From: Larus michahellis
Lineage: Eukaryota; Chordata; Aves; Charadriiformes; Laridae
Length of the DNA: 64,000 nucleotides
NCBI RefSeq assembly: GCF_964199755.1
Contig: NC_133929.1
Location: forward strand, 2,249,806-2,313,805
Direction: 5' to 3'
Part shown: positions 30,201 through 45,200 of the stretch, one piece after another
How the letters are laid out: each line of letters starts with the position of its first letter
Position numbering within the stretch: the stretch's first letter is position 1
Made by a program: the position numbers and the translations under genes
The notes under the pieces: generated by a model
The model's input: only the letters and a program-made list of their open reading frames with translations
Databases searched by the model: none
Told to the model about the DNA's origin: nothing

Positions 30201-33200
30201 TTGCATGTTGAAGAGCTATTGCCAACATCTTGTTATGAGGGCAATCAATAATAAAACAGCTTTATATAATTTTTTCCTCATTCATCAAATTCAGAATACC
30301 TTGACTGTCAATACCTCCTCTCCTTCCTTGGTTATAAAAACAGGAGTCACCCCTCAACATAAAAAGCAATTGCCTGATTTCTTCCAATGTTGTAAAATGA
30401 GCTGAAGAATAAACTGAGCTGTATTCGAAAACTCATTTTGGAGTTAGAGTGCCATATAGACTAGGACTTTATGCCTTGATGGAGTGATTAACTCAACTCA
30501 GATGGTCATTGTATATTATCTTACCACTAAAGCAGCCCAAATGACTGAACAAGCCAAACACTGCAAACAGAAAGATACCACATAGCTTCAAATACACTTG
30601 AGAATGAATTTGCAAGTGGTCCAAGTTATCTAACATATAAAATGTAAAGCATGAAATCAGACTCACCACAAAAAGAATCTAAGGAACAGGAAAAAAGGGT
30701 TTATAACTCTTTTCAGCGTCTGACAGCAACAAAATCCTACTTACACAAAGTGCATCGAGGAAAGTATAAATAAATATGAATTAAAAACCTGAATGGTTAA
30801 ACTTGGTTTGATATAGAGAAATAAAAATGAATCTCAATACTATATTACAGTTTAGTAATTGTAAAATGTTTAGCATAGGGCTTATTAGGCTGCCCAGATC
30901 CTAGCTACCAGGATAATTTTAAAAGTATCTCATCATCATGACCAGTATAATTTCTTTAATCCTTAATGGGTGAATTAAGAGTTATTCCAACTGCTGACAT
31001 GTCAGTTAGTCAGTTCCCAGACCTATGATATCACTGGTATTAGGGAGACTTGATGGAATGAATCCCACAACTGGAGTGCTAGGATGGAGGGCTACAGGCT
31101 GTTCAGGAGGGAGCAGGACAGGCGAGGTGGAGGAGTTGCACCGTATGTAAGGGAGTGAGAGTATGTAAGAGTGAGTATGTAAGAGGTGTGACTGTACAGC
31201 ACTTACAGGTAGGGATGATGTAGTTGAGAGCCTCTGGGTGAGTATTAGGGGGATGGAAAACAAAGCAGATGTCATAGTGGGTGTCTACTATCGATCACCC
31301 AGCCAGAATGTTATCGCTGATGAGGTATTCTACAGGCAATTAGGAAAAATCTCTGGATCGGTCACCCTTGTCCTTATGGCAGATTTCAACTTCCCAGACA
31401 TAACTGGGAATATCATACTGCTGTGACAAGCAATTCTTGAAGTTTGTGGAAGATAACTTCTTGTCACAAGTACTCAGTGAGCCACCTAGGAAAGGTACCC
31501 TCCTAGGCTTGTTGTTTGTGAATAGAGAAGGACTCATAGGAGATGTGATGGTAGGTGGCTGTCTTGGCCACAGTGACCACGAAATGGATGAGTTTAAAAT
31601 TTTCAGTGTAACGAGAAAAAAGGTCAGCAGAGTTGCTACCCTGGATTTCAAGAGAGCAAATTTAAGCTACTCAGGGAGTTAGTTAGCAGTGTTCCCTAGG
31701 AATCTGCTTTTGAGGGTTTAGGGGTCTGTGAGTGCTGGTCAGTTTTTAAGAACCACCTTTTAAAAGCACAAGAACAGGCAATTCCATCGTGTCCTAAGCC
31801 AAGCAAGTGGGGTAGAAGACCAGCTTGGCTGAACAGGGAACCCCTCTTGGTTCTCAGGAGGAAAAAGAAATTGTATGATCTCTGGAAGCGAGGTCAGGCT
31901 TCACAGGAAGATTAGAGCCGTGGTTCAGATACGCAGGGAGAAGACATGAAAGACCAAAGCTCAACTAGGGTTGAAACTGGCCAGTGTTGTGTCAGATATC
32001 AAGAAAGGATTTTTTAAGTATGTTTATAGCAAGACAAGGTTTAAGAAAAACACTGGACTGATACTTGAAGATGGTCACCTGACAAATAAGGATGAAGAAA
32101 AAGCAGAGGCAATCAATGCTTTTCTTTCCTCAATATTCAATAATACTGATAGACCTTGGGGTGCCCGGTCCCCTTAGTCAGATGACCGTGACTGCAGTAC
32201 AGTGACCTTCCATTTGTGGACACTGAAATTGTAAGGGGCCAGTTGTATCAGCTGAATGTTCTCAAGTCCATGGGGCCTCATGAGATTCATCCTAGAGTAC
32301 TGAAGGAGCTAGCGGATGTTACAGCAGGACCCCTCTCAATCATCTGCCAAACGTCTTGGGAGTCTGGGGAGGTCTCCGCTGACTGGAAACTAGCCAACGT
32401 TATTCCAGTTTACAAGAAGGCCATGAGGGAAGACCCAAGGAACTACAGACCTGTTCGTCTAATCTCAGTACCTGGAAAAATTATGGAGAAGTTCACAGTG
32501 GATGCTATTGAAAGGCATTTAAAGAGCAATGCAATCATCAGGCACAGTCAACATGGCTTCACAACAGTGAAAGTCCTGTCTAACTAATTTAATATCCTTC
32601 TACAATAAGGTCACCTGCCTAGTGGATAAAGGGAAGGCGCAGATGTAGTTTTTCTGGAGTTTAGTAAGGCTTTTGGTACTGTCCTTCACAGCATCCTTCT
32701 GGACAAGTTGTCCAACTGTGAGCAGGTTCACGGTGCACTGGGTGAAGAGCTGGCTGAACAGTAAGGCTCAAAGGGTTGTAGTGAATGGGGCTACATCTGG
32801 CTGGCAACCAGTCACCAGTGGTGTTCCTCAGGCCTTAATTCTAGGGTCAGTTCTGTTCAATATTTTTATCAGTGATTTGGACACAGGAGTTGAATGCACC
32901 ATTAGCAAGTTTGCTGATGATACTAAACTGGGAGGTGCTGTTGACTCTCTTGAGGGACAAGATTCTGCACCTGGGACAGAGTAACACTGGACACAAGTAT
33001 AAACTGGGAGAGGAGCGGCTGGAGAGCAGCCCCACAGAAAGGGATCTGGGGGTGCTGGTTGACAGCAGGCTCAATAGGAGTCAGCAGTGTGCCCTGGCAG
33101 CCAGGAGGGCACACCGCATCCTGGGGTACATCAAACACAGCATAACCAGCCGCTCAAAAGAGGTGACTATCCCGCTGTATTCAGCATTGGTGCGGCCTCA

Positions 33201-36200
33201 CCTTGAGTACTGTGTGCAGTTCTGGGCCCCACAATTTAAAAAGGATGTGAAGGTAAGATTGCATCCAGAGGAGGGCAACAAAACTGGTGAGAGGACTGGA
33301 AGGCATGTCCTATGAGGAGTGGCTGAGGACTCTGGGTTTGTCTAGTTTGGAGAGAAGGAGGCTGAGGGGCGACCTCATTGCTCTCTACAGCTTCCTGAGG
33401 AGGGGACGTGGAGAGGGAGGTGCTGAGCTCTTCTCCCTGGGATCCAGGGACAGGACACAGGGGAATGGCTCAAACCTGTGTCAGGGGAGGATCAGACTGG
33501 ACATTAGGAAGCATTTCTTTACCAAGAGGGTGGTCAAACACTGGAACAGGCTTCCTAGAAAGGTTGAAAATGCCCTTAGTAATATGCTTTAACTTTTGGT
33601 CAGTCCGGGACTAGATGATCACTGTAGGTTCCTTCCAACTGGAACTATTCTAAACAACAACAACAACAAAGACCAAACAACAAACAAAAGAACCCCACAT
33701 CGAACAGAAAACCCCTGTAAATGATGTAAGTTATTCACAGAATAGTTGAGGTTGGAAGGGACCTCCAAGATGATCTAGTTCAAGTCCCCATCTCAAAGGA
33801 GGGTTAACAAGAACAGATTGCTTAGGACCTTGTTCAGTCATGTTTTGAGTATCTCTACGGATGAAGACTCCACAATGTCTTTGGGCACCCTCTTCGAATG
33901 TTTGATGACTCTCACAGTAAAAAAAAAAAAAAAAGCGGTTTGTGTTCAGATGGAATTTTCTGTATTTCCATTTGTGCCCACTGCCTCTTTTTCTGTCACT
34001 GGCCACCACTATAAAGAGTCTGTCTCTCTCTCTACTCCCTCACATCAGGTATTTATACACAGTGATAAGATTTCTCCCCCCCAGCCCTCTCTTCTCAAAG
34101 CTGAACAGTCCCAGCTCTCTCCACCTGTCCTCATATGACAGATACTCTAATCCCTTCATCATCTTCATGGTCCTTTGCTGGAAGCCTACAACACCTGGTC
34201 TCAGTATTCCCAAGCAGTCTCCCATCCAAGTACTAACTGGGCCCAATGCTGCTTAGCTTCTGAAATGAGATGAAAGAGAGTGTGTTGAGGATGGTGTTGC
34301 CACAGGCTAGTAAGTATATATTTTCTGTTTGAGATTTCATGATACACAGTTAGTAAAATTTTCCCCATGATCACCCAGAATAATTTTGGCTTGCTTTTGG
34401 AATATAGGCAGAGACATAGCATTGCTGATATAGGTTGCGGACATTTCAGTCCCATGTCTGGATATTCAAATTACACGGGAAATAAAACAATAGCCAACCT
34501 TTGAGTTGGTTTCCTTACTATTCTTCAGGCTCTTACTTTTGTATGGAAAATCTTTGGTCTGCAATTTATGTGACTATAACTGTGATTAATACTCTGCAAA
34601 CAAAGAACAGATTGGCTTTATTTTATCCATTTTTTAATCCCACTTACAATTGCTAAAACAGCAAGAGAAGAATATTAAGAGAAACAACATGTCCTGGTTT
34701 GAGGTAAAACAGAACCAACTTTCTGTTCAGTAATTTTACTTCTTAGCTAGGCCTCTTCTAACTCTCTGAAATTAACAGCATATTGCATCTAAAACGGTTC
34801 GTTCAGAGTGATAAGACAGTTTGTGCCAAGGAATGGTACGCACAGAGGCTCTTGATTATACTTATTGCTATAACAACCAAGGTCAGCTAATTTCATTATT
34901 TGCCCTGTTGGAGGGTCAGAAACAGAAAAGCGTAGAGGGGTCCCACCTGCAGGGAGAAGCGGACAGGACAGGTGACCCAAAAATTGACCAACAGGGGTAT
35001 TCCATCCCATCTGCCCCATGCTCAGTATAAAAGCTGAGGGATCAAAGGGTCAACTCTCTTCCTTCAATGGCTGACGTACGAGGAGGACCTTGTCTGTTCA
35101 TCTGCCTTTGATCCCAATCCGTGTGTTCCTGACTCCATCTGTGGAACCCAGTTCCCACCCATTGCTGAGTCCAGTCTGGGACTTCCCCAGTGCCTGCTGG
35201 TGACATCATCCTGGGAGCTTAATACGGTTTTGTATATACTGTATCTATTTCATTATTTTCCTTTTTATTTTATTATTAATATCTCATTAAAGTAGTTTAG
35301 TTTCTTCTAAACTCGTAAATCTCTTTATCTCTCCTCCTCCTCTCCGTGTACAAGAGGTTGGAGGAGAGCATCTGTCGCTGGCCATTGGCCAATTTGGCCA
35401 AAGCCATGACACAACACTACTACCAAGGATGATTTTTTAAAGTTCCAGTCTAATACTAGTTTCATATTTAAAGCAGATACCTTCAGAGCATTTAAAGAAA
35501 TAGCTTATTATAAAAAAGATCAATGAAAACTGTTTAACAGATGCATTTAAACAAGCGGCACTTCTTCAAACTTTAGTTTTTCACCTTGAAGACAAACTCT
35601 ATGTTTTTAGATAAATTATAGAGAAGAAAAACAGATGTTCTCTCTACCCCAAGAAATGCTCATAAATAATTTCATTATCTTGCATAAATTCATACTTCCT
35701 ATGTTTCTGTTTTGGATTCAATGTCATTTGATGCTTTTCAGACACTTCTGATTGTTCCATACAACAATTCACCTTAGTCTTCATATTTTTAAAGACTTCC
35801 TTCTTCCAGTGTCCATAACAAATAAACCAGTACAAGAATTAAAAAGCCTACAGAAAGTTATTCCTTTTTTCCTGCTTCTTATTTGTTGTCCTATGCAGTA
35901 GATCTTATGGTAAATAATTTGGGGCAGTTACCACCTTCATTTTGCATCATTACCTTGTATTACATACTGTTTGAACTTCCAAGAAGTTTATCAACTTTCA
36001 GTAAATACTAACTTGGACGGAATTTGAGCCTAGGACTATATTAGTAATTCCCCAAAACACTCAACTAAAACTAGAAGTCTTTCAAAGCCAAGCAGTTCTC
36101 TTTCACCGAGGAGTATCTTTGCAACCTAGGTACCAAAATATTCAAAAAACCCTCAAAAAGCATATTATCATAAATTAGTGATCCTTAATCTTTTAATCTT

Positions 36201-39200
36201 CTTTCCATCCAATGTCAGGGAAAGAATCTTCTCTAGGTAAATTTTATTACATATGCTTCAAGTGAATACAGCAATGGGAAATTAATTTCCTAAAGGAATA
36301 ACTTATTGCAGTAAGCTTCTGGAGCTATACTATCTATTTCATGTTGCAAAGCCATTTGAGACTAATAAGACTTCCACTAATTTGCTAATTAGTTTGACAT
36401 CACCTAGGGTGTGGGCTTTTAGCCTATCATCCTCCTAATAAGCCATGTAACTAGAGAATGGGCAAAAGAGGATTTACCTTCATCAAAGGCTGACACTGCA
36501 GCTAGCTTGATTTTCAATGAGGATGTCTGGAGGCCAGACTGATTAATGTAGAAGGTACTCAAGCAGCCTGTGTGTGGGATATACATAGGTTAATAAGGTT
36601 CCAATTGCTTAATCTCAAACCATCGTCCATTTCAAATCATATCAAGAAGTCCATCAAACTTCTTAGTTAGGAGACCTTGACATTTTCTCAAACACACCAG
36701 TTGCTGGATCTCTACCCACTCAGAAGCCAAGCTGGAAGCGAGAGAAATTACCTATTGGTATGAAGAATGCCCTGGTTCTAGGTGAACAAGTCTGGAAAAT
36801 TTCTGATTATTTGACAGGCAATGGCCTCAATTAAAACAGAAAGGTGTGTTTTCAGTACTGAGAAGTCTCGATAATCTTATTCATAGGGTTGTCACAGATT
36901 CAAGGTTGGAGCTGTATTGATAGTGTCTCCCATGAAAGGGGAACTTATCTCTTGTCATTTCTTTTTGTACATATTACCATATTTTTATACCCACGGCAAA
37001 ACAAACCCATTCCAGGTTTCATCACTCTAAATGAAGTGATCTGTACTTCTGACCAAAGTATCATTCACATGTTTTAAGGTGATTAATTTAATGACTTTTT
37101 TCAACAATGAAGATATTTTTTCCCTTTCTTGTCAGTACCCATTTCCATTATTTATACTTTAAAAACCCTACTGAATGTCTCCGATAAAACTAACATTTTA
37201 TTTTTCCCCTTTCATATACACAAAACTCCCTATTATAAATAGTAGCTTCCAAGACAACACAGCACTCTCCTAATTACATGTCATAATCCAATTTATAGGG
37301 TGAAGAAAATCATTTACAGAAGGAGAAAAATACTTTAAAAGAAACAAGTTACACTTAAGCTTTTGAAGGATTTTAGAATGTGCTTAGTTACAACTAACTA
37401 CTAAGCAAGCTAGTTAAAACTCTTAGTATGTTCTTAAGAAATACTGAAATTTTATGATCACATCAGCAAGTTATCAGCAATACATTATACAAATTCTTTA
37501 CAGAAGTATAAAATACACACAAATATTAAAACTTACCTATTATAATATCTGCCCCCCATCATAAACTGATTGCTTGATGTTGGACATATTTTAAAACGTT
37601 GAATATTTTCACTGGTCCGAAAATAAAGTGAATAATCACCAGGTGTATTATCTGAAGGCCTCACAAGAAAACTGCACACCTGACCAACTGAAAAGATATC
37701 ATAATACAGTGTTATTCACTGTTACTTATCTTAGTGTCATTTATGACCTCTTATCAAAGCTCTTTCTGTACAAATTAGCAAGAACTGCACACTTAAAGGA
37801 GAAAGTCTGATGTAAGTTCCAACAGCGATCCCTGTTCTTCACATAAATAGGATGAAATAGTTCTAAACTGCCAAAGTTAATGCAAAATCATTCAGCTGTA
37901 GCTGACAACCTATCCCCACTTTTGCCACCTCTTTATAAGAGCATATGGTGTACATGTGGGAGGTTTGACAACGTTTTAAAAAAAAAACTTAAAGATTTTT
38001 GTTCTCCTATTTAAGTTATGTTATTTGATAGTATGAGTCAGAAATCTTGATGTTTTCATTTTAAAAATTATTTCCTCTGAGAGACTAAAAAAAGTTTATA
38101 ATACATTCTCCCATAAGTACATAACAGTATTTTCTCCTCAGCATTTTGATGAAGCCCAAGATATTTTTTTATTTATATATACTACAAAAATAAAAAATAT
38201 TTAACTATTTATATCAGAATTATGAAACTAACTGTACTTGAGAATATAAAAAAAAATACCCAGTGCTCAGCCATGAGGTTTTTTTGCAATGTAGTAACAA
38301 CCACAGGTCTGACGCTCATATGTTTATACTGAAAAAACAATTTTTACTGCAGTCTGTTATAAACAGGATTACTTTGTGTCGTTCCACTACCACTGTATTT
38401 CCATCTGAAATACAAGTACCTGTCATCAGCAAATTGTAAGCCTCTTGTTTGGAGATCTTCCCATGGAACCATCTTAAAGATAAAGAGAAAAATTAGAAAG
38501 CAAGACTATCAGCTCTCTTTTAGTTGTTGTGACATCTGAGGCTCTAACACCTGTGAATTAATCTCTGGCACCTATGAATTAATCTTTATTTTAAAGAAAT
38601 CTAGTACATATAGATTATATAAGCAACCGTTATGTAACTCAGCAATTCTGTATTTCTACTAACAGAATGAAAAATAAATATCTACAGCTATATAAATAAA
38701 CTCATATCAATACAAGTGTCCAACACGAAGTAGATGTTCAAATCCAAGTATGTTTAGAGATGAAAAGGCATTGTTTAAATGCTAGATAATTTGACAGGCA
38801 TATCTGAAGTCAGTCTCAGATAGCAATTTATTTGAAGCGTGAAATGCAAAGCCCAAAGAGATTAATGAAAGTTAAATACTGTACAGAATAACTAAAATTG
38901 AATTTTGCTAGAAGCTGAGGAAATAAAACCTAGCTTTGTTAGACTATTGAATATGAATTGCTTTAATCTCACACCTTGCATCTTCCACATAGTCCTGCGT
39001 CAGAGCATCATCCTAAAAAAATACAGCAATATCTGTCCAGTCTCAACCTGATACTTACGTTTATACAAAACAGCTTGACATTGCATGGCTATTCAGTTTA
39101 CACGTGGCACACCACATGCTACATCTTAAGAGCTCATCCTGTCCTTTAAAGGAAAGCTAGAAATATGGCCTTTCATTGCAGAGTGTGCGTGTGTGTGCAC

Positions 39201-42200
39201 ATGCGTGTGTTTAAGTGTGTAAAAGAAAGATTCTTTTATGCCATAAAAAAAGAGCTCTAGTTCTAACTTCCTTTCTATATTACCTTTACAGGACAATCTC
39301 TGGCTTTTGGAATATTTGCAGAAAGCCCTGTCTCCCCAGAAATCCTCCGAGCAGCATGAGTAACTGGACTGACAGTGTCAAAGCTCGAAGAATCTGCTAC
39401 AAACTACTTTGTTAAAAAAAAAAAAGTTCCCGTATTTGAAGGCATCTCCACTTCTGTTATGCTGCTATGCCAAAATGACTAGCAGAACATTGGAGACCAG
39501 TAAACTGAAGCCACACAGCAATGATTTTCTTTCCCCTATTAAAAAAAAAAAAGCCACAATAAATGCCTTCTTCAATCATCAGTCCTTTGGAGACTGCAAA
39601 CTGGGCAATAAATACAGGAAGCAGCAGCTGCAATTATAGCAAGTAAACGGAGGACAGATGAAGTTATCCAGCTACTAGAAATTTTACTACTGAAAATAAT
39701 ATAACCATCAACAGTTTCCCATAATATCAATTCATTGTTCATTGTAAATTGTATTAGGTTTGGTTTTGTTTTTTTTTCAAGTATTTAACAAGTTGGAATT
39801 CACTGCAAACAGATTATTCTATAGTCTCTTGGTTTTCCATTTAAGTGTTAGCACGTGAGGCTAATATAAATTGTTACTATTACACTGTCATTCCTCTAAT
39901 GATACTTTGTTCCCTCTCCTGCATTCAGAGTTGAGCAGACCTGAAAAAAGGTTACCTCTAAGGCAAACTAAGTGTATAAAAACCCCCCACAAATCAGAAA
40001 ACACCACACCCTCCATTGTACATATTCTGGGTAAAGTGATCACACAGAGACTCATCCAAGATTTTATCACTGCAAAACCCATTAACATTATGCATAACTA
40101 ATACAAGACTTCAACTGTCAATTACCTATGCATCTTCAACAACTAGTATAGAAGAAAAGTCTTAAGATCAAAAAACAAGTACACACAGATTTGGTTCACC
40201 TTCCCAATCTCATAGCTAAAGTTTACAAACAGTTATTTTATGATTTGCTTTTAATAACAAAACAAAAATCCTTACATTTTGCCTTCATGTGGATCTTCTT
40301 CTCTTCCCTAATAGGAGAATTAACATATTAAGTGCATGACAACAGTACGCTTGAGTTTAGAAAAGTAAACTTCATAGGTTAAGACCTTCCGTAGAAATAA
40401 ACAGCATTAAGAAGTCCAAGACATTTTTGAACTAGATGGCTTATGGCACAGTTCATGTAAAGAGGTTTTCAACTTCATTCGCTAAGTGGAAATCCAGCCA
40501 TAACACACTATTTCAAAAGATTGCTTCTGTCACTCTTTAAGTCCTTCTTTACATGTGGTAACTTAAATCTCAACTTTCCTGAATTTCAACCACTAATGTA
40601 GAAATCTACAGTTAGATACTCTAACACTGCCATTTCAATTTAGCCATTCACATCCTGATATAGATGTGAGAAACGGGAGAAGCAAACTCTACTAATAGCA
40701 AAATATATATGCTGCAAGGCAAACATCATCAAGACTCCAAAGCAATGGTGAACAACTTTAAAAAAAAGTATGTCAGAGGGTGTAGTGGGTGTTTTTGTCC
40801 ATTAAATCATCTCTTCTCCTGCAGTAATTCAATTATCTTTAGGCCACCCAGTTAGCTTCCTGACTTAGCAAAAGCCCTTCTAGGTACAATTAACTCATCA
40901 ATATACTTTTTAACCCACACTTGGCCCTTAAATAAAAGGCATACTGCAGTGCAAAATTTCAGTCTATACATTTATGAATGTTTCATAGCAAACAAACAAA
41001 AGAATGCAACTGAATGACTAGCAAGTTCTTTATCAGGACTAGTGAGTTTAGGGAACTACTTAATAAGTTCACAGTATCATTCATTTGCACATGCACATGA
41101 ACTTGTTTGGATAACATGTGAATAAGTACTTTGTTTGGATATTGAATTAGACTTTAAAGGTTTGTTACACTATTTAAAAACTGGCAGATTCAGTTACTGC
41201 AGGAAGGTTTAGAAAAGTACATAAAGTCAGGCAGTTAAACACCACTAGTTTGGGCTTATTTCAATGTTAACTTACACACACACATATAATAAAAAAAAAA
41301 TAAATCAAATCTCAGTTCTGCAACAGATTTGAATATAAAAGTACTTACCACTTCTTCTACCAGGTCTTCTACAATAAGACCTTGTTCGTCTGTCCGTAGG
41401 TTTGTCGCCCACATCCAGCCATCTTCCAATTCATTATGGACAATAAACATATCTCCTTTAAGGAAACTGAAGAGAGTTACGGTAAGATTTACATTAGAAG
41501 TACAATCATAATACAAAGTTTAATGAACACAATGAATTCTTGAGCACAGTTTCAGCAAAACATTTGAGGAAATCTGATCATGAAAGATACATTTATTGGT
41601 ATCCCAAGCACACCATGTGCATTTTTTACACAGTTTAAGTAGCTATGATAGATGAATATTTATCCTTCTTCGATTTACATTTAGAATCTAATAGATACTT
41701 TAAAGTGTGCTAAGGATGCGTAAAACAAAAAACACCACAACATTAAAAGATGGTAACATTCTTCTTTTATCAAGAGAGATCAAATACTAAACAGAAGTAA
41801 AAACAATCAAAGATTCCCTTAATAGTCTAAGAAAATAATACTTTTAACAAAACCTAATTTTGTATAATAAAGACTATGGAATATCTACTATTTAGGTCTT
41901 TGCATATGAAGATAAGTGCTAAAAAGAAGATACAGAATAGTATTACAGAATTACAGATTACAGAATAGTTCCTCGAAAAGACATGCAGTTAGCTACAATA
42001 AGAGCATAAATACAAAGCATTAAAATGTCCAAGGGAATTTCATTACTGGAAGGTTAGTATAAATTATTCCTTAAGTGTAATCCCAAACTCAGGTGTACTG
42101 GTTTTGGCTGGAATAGACTTAAATTTCTTCATAGTAGCTAGTATGGGGCTAGGTTTTGGAGTTGTGGTGAAAACAGTGTTGATAATGGAGTTATCCATTT

Positions 42201-45200
42201 GTTCTCCAGCGTTGCTGGAGAGGGTGCAGCAGAGAGCTACCAAGATGATGAGGGGACTGGAACACCTCTCTTATGAAGAAAGGCTGAGGGACTTGGGTCT
42301 CTTCAGTCTGGAAAAAAGACGGCTGAGGGGGGATCAAGGCATCAAGGCCTTTTCTGCTCCTCAGGCTGCCCTGCCAGTGAGTAGGTTGCGGGTGCACAAA
42401 AACTTGGGAGGGGACACAGTTGGGACAGCTGACCCCAACTGACCAAAGGGATATTCCATACCATATGACATTGTGCTCACCAATAAAATTAGGGAGGTGG
42501 AGGTTGGCGGGGGGGGATGTTGCTCAGAGACTGGCTGGGCATTGGTTGGTTGGTGGTGAGCAGTTGTTTTCATTTGCATCACTTGTCTTTCTTGGGCTTT
42601 ATTTTCCTCTCTCTTTGTTGGTTAGTGGGGGTTTTTTTCCCCTTACAATTCTTTTTTTTTATTTTCTAATTATTAAACTGTCTTTATCTCAACCCACGCG
42701 TTTCTCAATCTTACCCTTCCAATTCTTATCCCATCCCAGCAGAGTGGAGTGAGCAAGCTATGTGGTGCTTAGTTGCTGGCTGGGTTTAAAACACAACAGT
42801 CCTTTTTGGCACCCAACATGGGGCTCAAAAGGTTTGAGATAATAACAGACTTGACCAGAATGTATTAGAAGGAATTTATAACTATTATATCTGTTAACAG
42901 TTGCTGGTCACGATATTGATTTATCTGTTCTCAACATTAGTTTATCTGATCTGTGCCATGCTCTTTTTTTGCTGTACATGTTAAAGACTGGTTTTGGATT
43001 TTGCAGTTTGCTGTGCTCTGTAGCACTTAGTGTGATGGATGCACCCACCAGTACTTTGGTTCAGGCATTACTGACAAGTAGGCCTGACTGAAATCAGCCC
43101 TGCTGTGCAAACCTTGAGAATTGTGCTAGGCCACATCTTCTCAGGAACCAAGGACTCTAGCCCATGTCTTATCAGGAGCTAACAGTACCAGCCTGAGATG
43201 GGACTAGACAAAAGTAAAACTGCTACAGCTGTACAACTGCACATACAGCAAAAGGGGGTTTGACTACGAATCAATCACTTTATGCTATAAATACGGGTAC
43301 ATATTATATATAAATATAAATGTGGGTACACAACCCACCCACCCTCCCCCAAGCCCATTGAGCTCTCCTGTACAGCAGCAGGCTGCATGGTGGTGATCTC
43401 CCCCTTGAGAAGGGACGCCTCTCAAGGTTACTCCTCGAGGTTGAGAAACCCCTTACCCTGGCACCTGATATCTATAACAAAGTGAACGACATTTTACATT
43501 AGGCCTAAGAGTATATTGTATGCTAGCAACATTTATATATCCTGCTATAGCTTAATTATTACAAGTGCAGTAAGTAGAAGAGTGTTTAACTGCTGTCTAA
43601 ATCATCATCTAATCACCATCTAAATGATGATTTAAACAATAATTTAAATTTGAAGAACTGCAGCCTGTGGGAAGAACCCACATTGGAGGAGTTTGTGGAG
43701 GACCCATGATGGAGAAGGTAGTGAAGGATTGTCTTCCATGGGAGGGACCCCACACTGGAGCAGGGGAAGTGTGTGAGGAGGAAGGAGCAGCAGACACAAT
43801 GTCTGATGAACTGACTGCAACCCCCATTCCCCATCCCCCTGTGCCGCGCAGCGGGAGGAGGTAGAGAAATCGGGAGTGAAGTTGAGGCCAGGAAGAAGGG
43901 AGGAGTGAGGGGAAGGTGGTTTTATTTCTCATTACCTACTCTGGTGTTAACTGGCAATAAATTAAATTAATTTCCCTCAGTCTTTTTTTCCTGTGACAGT
44001 AATTGCTAAGTGATCTCCCTGTCCTTATCTCAACCCACGAGCCTTTCGTCATATTTTCTCCACTCTGTCCAGTTGAGGAGGGGGAGTGATAGAGCAGCTT
44101 GGTGGGCACCTGGCACCCAGAGAGGCAATTCAATAACTTTTTAAAATATTAAGATTACACATTTAAAAGTATCATTTGTTCAATACAGACTCTTTCCAAA
44201 AGAGGGGAGAGGAAGAAGGAAAGGGAATCATTCTTGCTCCATTTTAAGGACAGAGTTTTTAGGCACAGGCAACAAAACGAGTGCTAGAACGTTAAAGGCA
44301 AGTTTTTTTGGCCATCTCTCCTTTTTTTCCTTATTTCAAGGAAGACACTAAAAATACTGGTTTTAATTTTATCAGAGTCAGTTCTCACATTCTCCTTCTA
44401 GTGGTCAAGATTGGTTTGGCTTGAACTATTTATCTGTTACTAGCTACTTCTGCAGGCAAATTTGGAGCCAATTTATTTCAGACCCTCACATGAGACATTT
44501 TTGCACAGAATTCCTTCATGCACAAACTTATATTTTTCTCAAAGTGGGTAAGCCTTTGAAATTAGTAGTGTTCTACTTCTAAACTAAGTTTCATAGTTCT
44601 AGCAATTAAATGTAACTCCCCTTATAATTAATACAAACAGTATACCCAGAATAAAAGTGTTATTGCTATATCCATGGCAAAAGAAAAAAGACAAGGAGGG
44701 AGGTGACAAGACACACGACAAAAAAAGACAAAAAAAAAAGGAAAAGAGGCATCATACCTTTAACCTCCCAGAGCATTAAGTCTAAGATGCAATTGGAAAG
44801 TATTTGCATAGTGAACATATACTGAAATCATTAGTATTTATAAATACACCAAGAATTTCACAACTGCTTCTACCTATTATTAAAACATACCTTATTTCAT
44901 CAGTTTCTGGCACTTTGGTGTAAGGTAAAATTGCTCGAACTCTCCTTCTATCCTCCACAGGCTACAATTTTAGAGAAGAGTGCAAAGATATTAATTTTCC
45001 CTTTCATTCTAGTATAGACTTCCTCTCTCCAACATTATGTTATTCTGAGGCAAAAGACTGGTAACAGTAATTTCTATCCCTTTGCTAGTTTTAAGTTTTC
45101 AAAGGGTCAAAAATAGTAAGAGCTGGAAATGCTTAATTCCTAGAGCTATCTACAAAAGCGCTCTCATTTTGTTTCTAGCCTTGTAACATTATCGGTTGAG

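Noticed and set aside
34182..34307. Functional 5S rRNA gene
   Set aside because: Many substitutions across the length, no T-run terminator after GGCTT, and direct fusion to CR1.
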